The notes: a model not told the origin generated them from the sequence alone. A stretch of 15,360 bases of DNA from Arthrobacter sp. (GCA_025464925.1 JAODMS010000010.1:1-15360); one strand, 5' to 3'; counted from the stretch's first letter, positions 6,155-13,780 are shown. Numbers and translations are program-made.

Positions 6155-7987
6155 TTAACTGGCTCCGCCTGCTGCCAGCAGCTGCGCACGCAGTTCGCGC
6201 CGTTCGCGCTGTTTGTCCGGATCCGGCAAGGGCACCGCGGCCAGGAGCCGCTGGGTGTAGCCCTGCTGCGGGTTGCGCAGGATCTGGTCCCGGGTTCCCT
6301 GCTCCACGATCCGGCCGCGCTGCATCACGCAGATCCGGTCCGCGAGCACGTCGACGACGGCGAGATCGTGGGTCACGAAGAGGCAGGCAAAGCCCAGTTC
6401 CCTCTGCAGATTCTGGAAGAGATCGAGCACTTTGGCCTGCACGGACACGTCCAGTGCCGAGGTGGGCTCATCCGCGACCATCAGTTTCGGCTTGAGCGAC
6501 AGTGCCCTGGCGATTCCGACGCGCTGCTTCTGCCCGCCGGAGAGTTCGTGGGGGTAGCGGTTGCGGTAGTCCCGCGGGAGCTCAACCTGGTCCAGCAGCG
6601 CCTCGATGCGTTGCTGCAGTTCGGCGCCCTTGGCCACCCCGGCGAGGAACATCGGTTCCCCGATGCTTTCCCCGATCGGCAGCCGGGGGTTCAGGGAGGA
6701 GGACGGGTCCTGGAACACCATGCCGACGTGCCGGCGCATCTCCCGGAGCTGCCGGCCGTTTCTCTTGGCGGCGGAAATGTCCTGCCCCACCACCCGCATG
6801 GTGCCGGCGGCAACGGGCAGAAGGCCGACTGCGGCCCTGCCGATTGTCGTCTTCCCGGAACCGGACTCCCCCACCAGTCCGACCACCTGTCCCGGATAGA
6901 TCACCAGGTTGGCGCCCTCCACGGCCCGGAAGGCAGGTACCCGGCCCTGCTTGGGGTATTCGATGGCGACCCCGGTCAACTCCAGCACGGGCTCACCCGC
7001 GGGCTTGGCCGCTTCCGCCACGGCGAGAGCGGCGGCATTCTCGCGCTCACGCCGGAGCAGCTCCTCCTCAGGGATGGAGAGGATCTCGGCATGCGTGGCG
7101 GCGGCGAGCGCGGCCGTGACATCCACCTCCGGCGCCGCCTCCGAGCCGCCCTGCCCCAGATGCGGGACGGCGGCCAGGAGAGCCTGGGTGTATTCGTGCT
7201 GCGGGTTGTGGAAGATCTGTGCGGTCGTGCCGGTCTCCACGATCACTCCCCTGCGCATCACCGCGATCCGGTCGGCAAGGTCTGCAACCACGCCCATGTC
7301 ATGGGTGATCAGGACGATCGCACTGTCCAGCTTATTGCGCAGATTCCGCATGAGATCCAGGATCTCGGCCTGGACCGTCACGTCGAGGGCCGTGGTGGGT
7401 TCGTCGGCAATCAGCAGCTTGGGGTCGCAGGAGAGGGACTGCGCGATCATGGCGCGCTGACGCTGCCCGCCGGAGAGCTGGTGCGGATAGGAGCGGAACG
7501 CCTTTTCGGGGTCCGGCAGCTCCACGAGGTCCAGCATGCGCAAGGCACGCAGCCGGGCTTCATCGGGAGAGACCTCATTGTGCAGCCGGATGGTTTCCAC
7601 GATCTGCGCGCCCACGGTATAGACAGGATTCAGGGCCGTCATGGGTTCCTGGAAAATCACGGCGACGTCCTTGCCGCGGACCGCCCGGATATTCGCCTCA
7701 TTGGCGCCCAGCAGTTCTTCGCCGGCAAGCTGGACGCTTCCGGTCACGCGGCTGTTGCTGGGCAGCAGCCCCAGGAGCGCCATCGAACTGGCGCTTTTGC
7801 CCGAGCCGGACTCTCCCACGATGGCCAGCACTTCGCCGGCGCGCACCTCGTAATTGAGGCCAATCGCGGCCGGAACCCACTTCTTGTCCACCCCGAAGTC
7901 GACACTGAGGTTCCGGACCTTCAGGACAGGTTCGCCCTTGCCGGGCTCGGGGGTCGCGGCCGGGTCCAGGGTGATGAAGTCAGTCAT
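6155..7987 (-). CDS. Peptide/nickel-type ABC transporter, double ATPase of transporter 2
   Basis: The 610-residue protein has two full ATPase domains. Domain 1: Walker A GESGSGKSA (58-66), LSGGQ (171-175), Walker B LLIADEP with Glu196, His229. Domain 2: Walker A GESGSGKTT (373-381), LSGGQ (482-486), Walker B LMVADEP with Glu507, His540. Peptide-transporter tails follow each domain (NPQHEYTQALL 261-271; NPQQGYTQRLL 572-582). The linker between domains (about 276-332) is long, charged and alanine-rich, probably partly helical. It ends in a basic/acidic helix, DKQRERRELRAQLLAAGG. The ATG at 7987 follows AAGGAAG by about ten bases; the upstream extension lacks support. It is not adjacent to its permeases: a plus-strand gene intervenes, so it probably has its own promoter. 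Pairing with transporter 2 is inferred from position and from the duplicate gene set next door. Confidence 0.94.
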   Translation of the reverse strand: MTDFITLDPAATPEPGKGEPVLKVRNLSVDFGVDKKWVPAAIGLNYEVRAGEVLAIVGESGSGKSASSMALLGLLPSNSRVTGSVQLAGEELLGANEANIRAVRGKDVAVIFQEPMTALNPVYTVGAQIVETIRLHNEVSPDEARLRALRMLDLVELPDPEKAFRSYPHQLSGGQRQRAMIAQSLSCDPKLLIADEPTTALDVTVQAEILDLMRNLRNKLDSAIVLITHDMGVVADLADRIAVMRRGVIVETGTTAQIFHNPQHEYTQALLAAVPHLGQGGSEAAPEVDVTAALAAATHAEILSIPEEELLRRERENAAALAVAEAAKPAGEPVLELTGVAIEYPKQGRVPAFRAVEGANLVIYPGQVVGLVGESGSGKTTIGRAAVGLLPVAAGTMRVVGQDISAAKRNGRQLREMRRHVGMVFQDPSSSLNPRLPIGESIGEPMFLAGVAKGAELQQRIEALLDQVELPRDYRNRYPHELSGGQKQRVGIARALSLKPKLMVADEPTSALDVSVQAKVLDLFQNLQRELGFACLFVTHDLAVVDVLADRICVMQRGRIVEQGTRDQILRNPQQGYTQRLLAAVPLPDPDKQRERRELRAQLLAAGGAS

Positions 7988-8026
7988 GATGGGGTCTTCC
8001 TTCCACCCGGGCCGCCGGAGCACCGG

Positions 8027-8055
8027 AGATTAGTTCCACGGCCCGGAATACTGAA
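8027..8055 (-). promoter_or_regulatory. Candidate promoter for transporter 2 ATPase
   Basis: On the minus strand, TTCAGT (8050-8055) and TAATCT (8027-8032) are separated by exactly 17 nt, about 40 bp upstream of the ATPase start. The -35 match is poor and the -10 fits the TAnnnT pattern. It overlaps the presumed promoter of the divergent plus-strand gene. The 79-bp divergent gap also holds an 8-bp inverted repeat (CCGGGCCG 8007-8014, CGGCCCGG 8039-8046) and two copies of CCGGAG (8015-8020, 8023-8028). Confidence 0.35.
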
Positions 8056-8066
8056 TTATTAGGGGC

Positions 8067-8693
8067 ATGAGCTCTGCGCCGCACGCCGGAAACGTTGAAA
8101 TCTTCAAGGCCCGCACGAACATTTGGTTCGCAGTCCTGTCCTGGGCAGTGGCCGCATTCGGCGTCGCAGTGACGGTTGTCTCGGCGGGGCCGGGGGCGCT
8201 GGCCGGCACCGCCCCGCTGGTGCTGCTCGCTTTTCTGGGGTGGCAGCTGTTCTGGATGCCGGCCGTCGTGGTGCACGACGGCGGCATCACTCTGGAGAAC
8301 CCGTTCCGATCCATCACCGTCCCCTGGCCGGCGCTGGTACATGTCGATACCCGCTTCGCGCTGACCCTGATCACGGCGGATAAGAGCTACGCCTCGTGGG
8401 CCGCGCCAGCTCCGGGCATCTGGGGCGGCCGCAATTCCCGCCCCGACGATCTTCAAGGCCTGCCTGCGATCACCTATGGGCCGGGAAAGTCGGTCCGGCC
8501 CGGGGACCTGAAAAGCACCGATTCCGGCCAGGCGGCCCGGCTGGTGCGTGCCCGATGGCATGAGCTGGTGGAAAGCGGCGGACTCGCCGCCGGCGATGCC
8601 GCCACCACAGCCGTGAAGGTGACCGTCCGCTGGGCGGCGGCCGGCGCCGTCGTGCTGCTGCTGGCGGTCAGCTACTGGGCCATCGCAGCCTGA
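8067..8693 (+). CDS. Membrane protein with bacterial PH-like domain (bPH_6 type)
   Basis: The 208-residue protein has two N-terminal membrane helices (about 19-40 and 46-65), then a soluble stretch beginning VVVHDGGITLENPFRSITVPWPALVHVDTRFALTL (written in pieces: VVVHDGGITLENPF 67-80, RSITVPWPALVHVD 81-94, TRFALTLI 95-102), then a C-terminal helix (about 188-206). The order 'G(I)xLxNPFRxxxVPWxxV' followed by a Tyr-Ala and proline-rich APAPG is typical of the PF10756-like bacterial PH domain found in many small actinobacterial membrane proteins; its function is unknown. The gene is opposite to, and inserted between, the permease and ATPase genes of transporter 2. No ribosome-binding site fits: AGGGG lies one base before the ATG, so the mRNA may be leaderless. 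Its stop is 21 bp from the convergent permease stop. Confidence 0.8.
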   Translation: MSSAPHAGNVEIFKARTNIWFAVLSWAVAAFGVAVTVVSAGPGALAGTAPLVLLAFLGWQLFWMPAVVVHDGGITLENPFRSITVPWPALVHVDTRFALTLITADKSYASWAAPAPGIWGGRNSRPDDLQGLPAITYGPGKSVRPGDLKSTDSGQAARLVRARWHELVESGGLAAGDAATTAVKVTVRWAAAGAVVLLLAVSYWAIAA

Positions 8694-8711
8694 CCCGCGG
8701 CACGGGGCGGG
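8694..8711. terminator. Weak bidirectional hairpin between convergent genes
   Basis: CCCGC (8694-8698) and GCGGG (8707-8711) form a 5-bp stem with an 8-nt loop in the 21-bp gap between the convergent PH-protein and permease genes. It is the only structure available there for ending either transcript; no T runs accompany it. Confidence 0.25.
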
Positions 8712-8714
8712 CAT

Positions 8715-9821
8715 CTACTCGTCCCTTGCGCGGTCGAACGCCGTCACAGCGGTCTTCTCCGCGCCGGGGTCCGCGGTGTCCCGTGCCTTGCTGGCATTGA
8801 ACTTCTTCTGCCGCGGGTCGAAGGCGTCGCGCAGTCCGTCACCGATGAAGTTGATGCTCAGGCAGATCAGCACGATGAACAGGCCCGGGAACCAGAAGAG
8901 CCAGGGGCGGGTGGAAAAGGCTTCCTGGTTTTGCGAGATGAGCAGCCCCAGTGAGGTGTCCGGGGCCTGGACGCCGACGCCGAGGTAGCTCAGCGCCGTT
9001 TCGGTGAGGATCGCGGCGGACATGGTCAGCGTCACGTTGACGATCAGCACGCCGACGGCGTTGGGCAGGATGTGCTTGAAGATGATCCGGATGTTGCTGG
9101 CGCCGGAGATCCGGGCCGCGTCCACGAATTCGCGTTCGCGCAGCGAGAGGAATTCGCCGCGCATGAGGCGGGCCAGGCCCACCCAGCTGATCAGGCCCAG
9201 GAAGATGGCCAGGGCCAGGACACCGTTGCTGCTGGCGAACGAGGCGAACCAGCTGCCTTCGTCGCGCCGGCCGGCCATCTGCGCCATTACGGCGGCAAGC
9301 AGCAGGACGGGGATGATGATGATCACGTCGGTGAGCCGCATCAGCACGGCTTCGACCCAGCCCCGGAAGTATCCGGAGAGGGCACCGACGACGACGCCGA
9401 TCAGGCCGGCGATGAGGCCGATGACAAGCATGATGGTGATCGACTGCTGGGCCCCCCGCATGGTCATGGCGAAGAGGTCCCGCCCGATCCGGTCCTGGCC
9501 GAAGGGGTGCTCTCCCCAGGCGAGCGGCCAGAACGAGGCGGTGGGGGCGCCGCCGTTGACCAGCGGCGCAACGTCCTCGTGGGTATATTCCCACCAGCCC
9601 GGGATGCCCCAGTAGCCCACGGAGGTGAACGCCATGAGAAAGATGATCCCGAAGGCCACGAGGCCGGCAATTGCGCCCGAGTGGCCCAGGAAGCGTTTCC
9701 GGACGATCTGGCCCTGGCTCAGGCCCTTGGCGTCGAGGACGGGTTCCACACCCGCCGCCGCGGCCCGCCGCGAAGCCGCTTCCTCGGCCATGATTTCGTC
9801 CTGCTGGCTTGGCTGGCTCAT
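8715..9821 (-). CDS. Peptide/nickel-type ABC transporter permease, OppC/DppC family (transporter 2)
   Basis: This 368-residue permease has a long cytoplasmic N-terminal tail (1-48, Ala/Glu/Arg-rich), first helix at 49-66, an external loop of about 55 residues rich in Trp and ending EHPFGQDRIGRDLF (104-117, the usual HPxGxDxxGRD motif), a helical core, and the EAA loop EFVDAARISGASNIRII followed by HILPN (231-254). The DGLRDAFDPR motif is at 328-337. A 30-residue charged C-terminal tail (KKFNASK... to RARDE) goes beyond the family norm. The start ATG overlaps the stop of the upstream permease (ATGA), so the two are translationally coupled. It is the last minus-strand gene before the opposing PH-protein gene. 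Confidence 0.94.
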   Translation of the reverse strand: MSQPSQQDEIMAEEAASRRAAAAGVEPVLDAKGLSQGQIVRKRFLGHSGAIAGLVAFGIIFLMAFTSVGYWGIPGWWEYTHEDVAPLVNGGAPTASFWPLAWGEHPFGQDRIGRDLFAMTMRGAQQSITIMLVIGLIAGLIGVVVGALSGYFRGWVEAVLMRLTDVIIIIPVLLLAAVMAQMAGRRDEGSWFASFASSNGVLALAIFLGLISWVGLARLMRGEFLSLREREFVDAARISGASNIRIIFKHILPNAVGVLIVNVTLTMSAAILTETALSYLGVGVQAPDTSLGLLISQNQEAFSTRPWLFWFPGLFIVLICLSINFIGDGLRDAFDPRQKKFNASKARDTADPGAEKTAVTAFDRARDE

Positions 9822-11359
9822 GCTTTCACCCTTACGCGTGGGTCAAGTGCGGAGTACGCAAGGTCCGCAATGAGGTTAAAACTCATGGCCGTGATGGCAA
9901 CACAGAGAAAGACTCCCATGACCGGGTTGGGGTCGACGTGGTCAAGGCCGTCCAGGAACAGGAAGCCCATGCCGCGGACCGAGAAGACAGCCTCGGTGAT
10001 GACGGCGCCGCCGATCAGCCCGCCGATGTCGAAGGCCACGATCGTGGCGATGGGGATGAGGGCATTGCGGAAGGCATGCCGCATGACCACTGTCCGCTCG
10101 GACAGGCCCTTGGCGCGGGCGGTCCGGATGTAGTCCATGTTCATGATTTCCAGCATCGAGGCGCGGGTGAAGCGGGTGTAGCCGGCCAGCGAGATCAAGA
10201 CCAGGGCCATGGTCGGCAGGATCAGGTGGGTGAAGGAATCCAGGCTCAGGATCCAGAAATCGCCCTCGATGTTCGGTGTGCTGGCCCCGATGGTGGCGAT
10301 GGGGCGGCCGCGCACCCGGCTGTTGTTGAAGTACGTGGGCCAGGCCTGCATGTAACGGTCCAGCAGGATGAGGAACCCCACCAGGAAGGAGGTCAGCCCG
10401 GCCGCGCGCATGGACTGTCCGCGGTCGTAGCCTCCCATCAGGTAGCCGATACCCATGCCGACCAGGACGGAGGCCACCGCCAGCAGCACGATCATGAGGA
10501 AGGTGGCCTCGTTCAGCAGCGGCTGAAGAACGAAGTAGAGAACCAGGCCGACGCCCACGGCGATCAGCGCAGACTGCAGCGCCTTGCGGTTCTTCAGCCC
10601 CGCGGAGAGCAGCGTCACCGCGAAGGCGATGCCGGTGCCGGCGATCGCGATGACCACGGGGCCCAGGCCCGGCGTCTTGAACCACTCCGTGGCGGAGAAG
10701 TAGAGCAGCACGGCCGTCACGAAGGCGAAGACCACGCTGCCGGTGAGGAGCCTGCGTTTGATCTCGCCCCCCGCAGCCACCGCGGCCAGAACTCCGAGCA
10801 CCGCACCGATGCCGAAGGCCGCGGGCAGCGGAATTTCAGGATTCCTCAGGAAGTTGTTGAACCCGATGGCGCCGTATTCCTTGAGCAGGACGGCGACCCA
10901 GAAGATCGGAAGGGAGAAGAACAGGAACGCCATGAACGTCACGCCGTAATCGAGCGCGCTGTACTGGCGCAGGGCCGTGATGATGCCCAGGGTGATGCCG
11001 ATGAGGATGGCGAGCACGGTGGCCCCGGTGACCAGGGTGAGGGTCTGGGTGAGCGCATGTCCCAGCGCGTCCGTGATCGGCTGGCCGGCAAGGTTCTTGC
11101 CCAGGTCGCAGGAGTTGGCGAAGGGCACGAGGCACTGGGCGGCGCCTCCGAGCCACCTGAAGTACCGCAGCGGGGCGGGTGTCTCCAGCTGCAGGAGCTC
11201 GGTCCTCGCATCCATCAGTTGCTGTTTGTTGGCGGCGCTGCTGTCGCGGAATTCCAGCAGTGGGTCCCCTGACGCCGCTGTCAGGAGATACACCAGGAAG
11301 GAGGCGCCGAGAAGGATGAGGGCGGCGGTGATGAGCCGCCGGACTATGTAGGTCACCAT
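9818..11359 (-). CDS. Enlarged peptide/nickel-type ABC transporter permease, OppB/DppB family (transporter 2)
   Basis: At 513 residues this is about 200 longer than a usual DppB. The family frame is intact: VTYIVRRLITAALILLGAS opening, SGDPL after the first helix (30-34), FSLPIFW (148-154), EAA loop DYIRTARAKGLSERTVVMRH with RNALIP (409-436), GGAVITEAVFSVRGMG (450-465) and ALDPRVRVKA tail. Between about 176 and 340 lies an extra hydrophobic block with roughly five or six predicted helices (about 181-197, 206-222, 233-253, 263-279, 286-308, 317-333), joined by short charged loops such as GGEIKRR and GLKNRKA. A second external stretch (335-372) precedes the conserved core. The ATG at 11359 is chosen because the family N-terminus starts there; GAGG about eleven bases upstream is weak. 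The gene is 178 bp after the lipoprotein gene, across a hairpin, and overlaps the next gene by 4 bp. Confidence 0.92.
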   Translation of the reverse strand: MVTYIVRRLITAALILLGASFLVYLLTAASGDPLLEFRDSSAANKQQLMDARTELLQLETPAPLRYFRWLGGAAQCLVPFANSCDLGKNLAGQPITDALGHALTQTLTLVTGATVLAILIGITLGIITALRQYSALDYGVTFMAFLFFSLPIFWVAVLLKEYGAIGFNNFLRNPEIPLPAAFGIGAVLGVLAAVAAGGEIKRRLLTGSVVFAFVTAVLLYFSATEWFKTPGLGPVVIAIAGTGIAFAVTLLSAGLKNRKALQSALIAVGVGLVLYFVLQPLLNEATFLMIVLLAVASVLVGMGIGYLMGGYDRGQSMRAAGLTSFLVGFLILLDRYMQAWPTYFNNSRVRGRPIATIGASTPNIEGDFWILSLDSFTHLILPTMALVLISLAGYTRFTRASMLEIMNMDYIRTARAKGLSERTVVMRHAFRNALIPIATIVAFDIGGLIGGAVITEAVFSVRGMGFLFLDGLDHVDPNPVMGVFLCVAITAMSFNLIADLAYSALDPRVRVKA

Positions 11360-11471
11360 TGTGCTAGAACCTCGGTATTCGGGCCCGGGGTTCGCCCGGG
11401 CCGGTCTCGGAGTTTGCCGTGTCCCGCCGATGTTGCGGCCGGTCACCGGCATCGCCAGGGGTGTCGCCAGA

Positions 11472-11509
11472 AAGGCGTCGGGACCGTCATGCCGTGGTCC
11501 CGACGCCTT
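11472..11509 (-). terminator. Strong intercistronic hairpin between binding protein 2 and its permeases
   Basis: A perfect 14-bp inverted repeat, AAGGCGTCGGGACC (11472-11485) and GGTCCCGACGCCTT (11496-11509), with a 10-nt loop, begins about 28 bp after the lipoprotein stop. On the minus strand the stem ends in TTT then CTGG, a short T run. It can act as a partial terminator or as a 3' stabiliser of the lipoprotein mRNA. The permease genes would be expressed by read-through or from an unseen promoter in 11360-11471. Confidence 0.7.
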
Positions 11510-11537
11510 ATCCAGCAGTGTTACTTTCGGTCGCCGG

Positions 11538-13319
11538 CTACTTCTGTGCCCACTCCCAGAAGTTCCACCAGACTCCGGTCTGGTTTGGCATGTACTGCAC
11601 GCCGGTGATGCGGTCGCTGTAGGCGTCCACGCCAACCGACTGGAACAGGGGCAAGCCGTAAGCCGAATCCCAGATCTTCTTATCGATCTGCTGGATGAGG
11701 GCGTCCTGCTTGCCGCGGTCGGTGGTGACGATCAGTTCATCCATCAGCTTGTCGGCTTCGGGATCACTGAACAGGTTGAAGTTGGAGTCGTTGTTCGACT
11801 TGAAGATCTGCGGAACGCCGGAGACGCCGACGCCCGAGTTGATCCAGCCGAAGATGGTGGCGTCGTAGGTGCCGCCGCCGAGGGCCTTGCCCCAGTCGGA
11901 CTTGCCGAGGCCGCCGTCGACGATCTTGAAGCCTGCCTGGGTGGCGGACTCCCGGATCAGCGAGTAAGCGTCGACGCGGTTGGGGTTGTCCTTGTTGTAC
12001 ATGATCCGCACTTCGGGGGTGGCACCGTTGAGGAGCTTCTTGGCACCCTCGATGTCCACGTCCTGGTAGGCGGAGGAACCGTTGTTCTTGACGGAATCGG
12101 CGTACGGAGCCTGGTCCGGCACGAACAGCTGCGAGTCCAGCGGTGCAGCGTCCGGATCAAGCTTCTTGACGATCTTGTCAACGATGTCCTTACGCGGTAC
12201 GGCCTTCATGAACGCCTCGCGGACGTTCTTTTCGGCGAACGGTCCCGAGTAGTTCAGGTCGATGTGGTCGTAGGAGAGCTGGTTGCCCACCTCCACCGTG
12301 ACGCCCTGGGCCTCAAGCGCCTTTAGCTGGTCCACCGTGTCGGCGGAAGCCTGGGGGGCGATGATGTCTGCCTCGCCGTTCTTCAGCGCCTGGACCTGGG
12401 CGGCGGAATCACCGATGTAGCGGACGGTGATTTCGTCCAGCTTGGCTTCGGGACCCCAGTTGTAGTCCTTGTTGCGGACCATGGTCAGCGACTGGTCCTG
12501 GGTCACGCTCTTGACGATGAACGGGCCGTTGGACAGGTAGAGGCTTGGGTCAGCAGGCAGCGTCTTTGAGTCGAAGCCGGTGTTCCACAATTCCGCCATT
12601 GCCTGCAGCTGGGCGTTGGCGGGCGCGGGAGCTGCGGAATCGCCGCGCGGCATGCCCTTGAGGAGGTCGACGAATGCCTTGGTGTCCGTCAGGCCTGCCT
12701 TCTTGGCAAGAACGTGGGCCGGGATATCGATGCCGGGGCCACCGAGGGCGATTTCCCAGTCCGCGAAGGGCTTGGAGTACTTCAAAGTCATGGAGCGGTC
12801 GTCCGAGCCGAGCTCCGGGAAGTCCGTCAGCGCGATGCCGGTGGGGTCACCGGCATAGGAGAAGTAAGACGTTCCAGTTTTGGCTTCCGCGTCGGCGTCG
12901 TCGTAGTATCCGGAGAATGCAGCCCACTGCAACAGGAGGTCGGCGGCAGTGACGGGTGTGCCGTCTGACCACTTCACGCCCTCGTTGATGGTGTATTTGA
13001 CCGTCAGCGGATTGTCGGAGGTCTTTTCCATCTTGCCGAACTTTTCGTTGCGGACGACGTTCAGTTTGTTGTCGATGTAGAAGAACCCCGAGTGCGTGGC
13101 GTAGCTGACCTTCGAGTTGATGTCAGTGTTGCCGTCGGCCGTGTTGGAGTTGAACGTGTTGAACGCGTTCACCTCCACAACTGTGGCCGATCCGCCGGAT
13201 TTGCTTGCTGCCGCTGCAGTCGTCGGGGATGTCCCGCCGCTGTTGCCGGCGCAGGCGCTGAGGGCGAGGGCAGCTGCTGCTGCCACACCCACTGCTTTGG
13301 AAATACGACCCAAGCGCAT
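11538..13319 (-). CDS. Lipoprotein substrate-binding protein of transporter 2 (SBP_bac_5)
   Basis: The 593-residue protein starts MRLGRISKAVG with a hydrophobic run and lipobox LSAC, so Cys23 would be the lipid anchor; a Ser/Thr/Ala-rich linker follows. Family 5 landmarks include VKWSDGTPVTAADLLLQW (115-132), SNGPFIV (263-269), ALKNGEADII (311-320) and KNVREAFMKAVPRKDIV (364-380). The C-terminus is rich in aromatic residues (GVWWNFWEW, 582-590). Residues 53-83 (NTFNSNTADGNTDINSK and on) look like the actinobacterial subgroup that includes LpqW-like lipoproteins, but I cannot align it. It is only distantly similar to binding protein 1 apart from the signal peptide. The start is fixed by AAGGAGG four bases upstream. 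It is the first gene of transporter 2; the ligand is unknown, presumably a peptide. Confidence 0.93.
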   Translation of the reverse strand: MRLGRISKAVGVAAAAALALSACAGNSGGTSPTTAAAASKSGGSATVVEVNAFNTFNSNTADGNTDINSKVSYATHSGFFYIDNKLNVVRNEKFGKMEKTSDNPLTVKYTINEGVKWSDGTPVTAADLLLQWAAFSGYYDDADAEAKTGTSYFSYAGDPTGIALTDFPELGSDDRSMTLKYSKPFADWEIALGGPGIDIPAHVLAKKAGLTDTKAFVDLLKGMPRGDSAAPAPANAQLQAMAELWNTGFDSKTLPADPSLYLSNGPFIVKSVTQDQSLTMVRNKDYNWGPEAKLDEITVRYIGDSAAQVQALKNGEADIIAPQASADTVDQLKALEAQGVTVEVGNQLSYDHIDLNYSGPFAEKNVREAFMKAVPRKDIVDKIVKKLDPDAAPLDSQLFVPDQAPYADSVKNNGSSAYQDVDIEGAKKLLNGATPEVRIMYNKDNPNRVDAYSLIRESATQAGFKIVDGGLGKSDWGKALGGGTYDATIFGWINSGVGVSGVPQIFKSNNDSNFNLFSDPEADKLMDELIVTTDRGKQDALIQQIDKKIWDSAYGLPLFQSVGVDAYSDRITGVQYMPNQTGVWWNFWEWAQK

Positions 13320-13403
13320 TCCGCCTCCTTGTTTCCGTGGTGTGGATGAGTCCGGCACCGGAGGCGCCGGACAGACTCCCACACTCCCCCAATGGAAGTG
13401 TGG
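13320..13403 (-). promoter_or_regulatory. Structured 5' leader of binding-protein gene 2
   Basis: The leader has two hairpins: a near-perfect 10-bp stem with a 3-nt loop (arms 13350-13359 and 13363-13372) and a 7-bp stem CCACACT/AGTGTGG (13379-13385 with 13397-13403). The first hairpin contains CGCCTCC on the mRNA (13360-13366), which is exactly complementary over 7 nt to the ribosome-binding region GGAGGCG (13322-13328). Formation of the hairpin would hide that segment and leave the ribosome-binding site free. The same layout is seen upstream of binding-protein gene 1. Confidence 0.4.
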
Positions 13404-13422
13404 TGGGTCTCACATGGGATGA

Positions 13423-13477
13423 AGCGTAAACCTCTAATGCGCAGGCGCGCGAGAAAAGTTCACCAACAGTAAAGTTC
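13423..13477 (-). promoter_or_regulatory. Probable promoter/control region of transporter 2
   Basis: On the minus strand, TTACTGTTGG (13463-13472) lies 44 nt upstream of a -10-like TACGCT (13423-13428), matching the pair of elements upstream of binding-protein gene 1. On the plus strand AAGTTC occurs twice, 16 bp apart (13456-13461 and 13472-13477), flanking the shared element. No good -35 hexamer is seen. A regulator-binding function is inferred only. Confidence 0.3.
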
Positions 13478-13780
13478 GTTACCGAGCTGCAACATGGAAG
13501 CGAGCACCCCGGTCCGAATTTGGTAGGGAACATTGACGGACGGGGCGCCGCGCGGTAATGCGCTCCGCACAGGAAAAACCCGATCAGAAAAGCGGGACTT
13601 TCGAGTTGCTCCGTAATTACCTTGTGGTGGCACCAGGCGCTCAGACGCCGAAGCGGAATGTACCCTAACATGCCCGCCGGCAGCGGCTTCCGCGATCCGT
13701 AACGCAGGAGTAACGCCTTCGTGCCTACCCTGTGGAATGGTCCCCTCGGAAGTGCGAGGACCCGACAGATCGGGTTAACG
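13478..13780. other. Intergenic region between transporter 2 and the plus-strand genes
   Basis: No gene is supported here. It separates divergent transcription units. A plus-strand promoter candidate lies at 13533-13561. A GTG at 13721 with AGGAG ten bases upstream would extend the next gene by 20 codons. A short inverted repeat CCCGA/TCGGG (13761-13765 and 13770-13774) precedes the ATG at 13781. Confidence 0.5.
13533..13561 (+). promoter_or_regulatory. Candidate plus-strand promoter
   Basis: TTGACG (13533-13538) and TAATGC (13556-13561) are separated by 17 bp. The -35 hexamer is close to consensus; the -10 is weaker. It would give a leader of roughly 210 nt to the ATG at 13781, or 150 nt to the GTG at 13721. 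Confidence 0.35.

Noticed and set aside
8007..8046. 8-bp inverted repeat between the ATPase and PH-protein genes as a terminator
   Set aside because: Both genes start here and are divergent, so no transcript should end. It is kept only as a possible regulatory feature within the promoter entry.
6104..8062. 652-codon plus-strand frame opposite the transporter 2 ATPase
   Set aside because: It covers exactly a well-supported ATPase gene on the other strand and has a composition typical of antisense frames.
9072..11272. Long plus-strand frames opposite the transporter 2 permeases
   Set aside because: Gln/His/Gly/Glu/Asp-rich products are the mirror of hydrophobic codons of membrane helices; no start signals.
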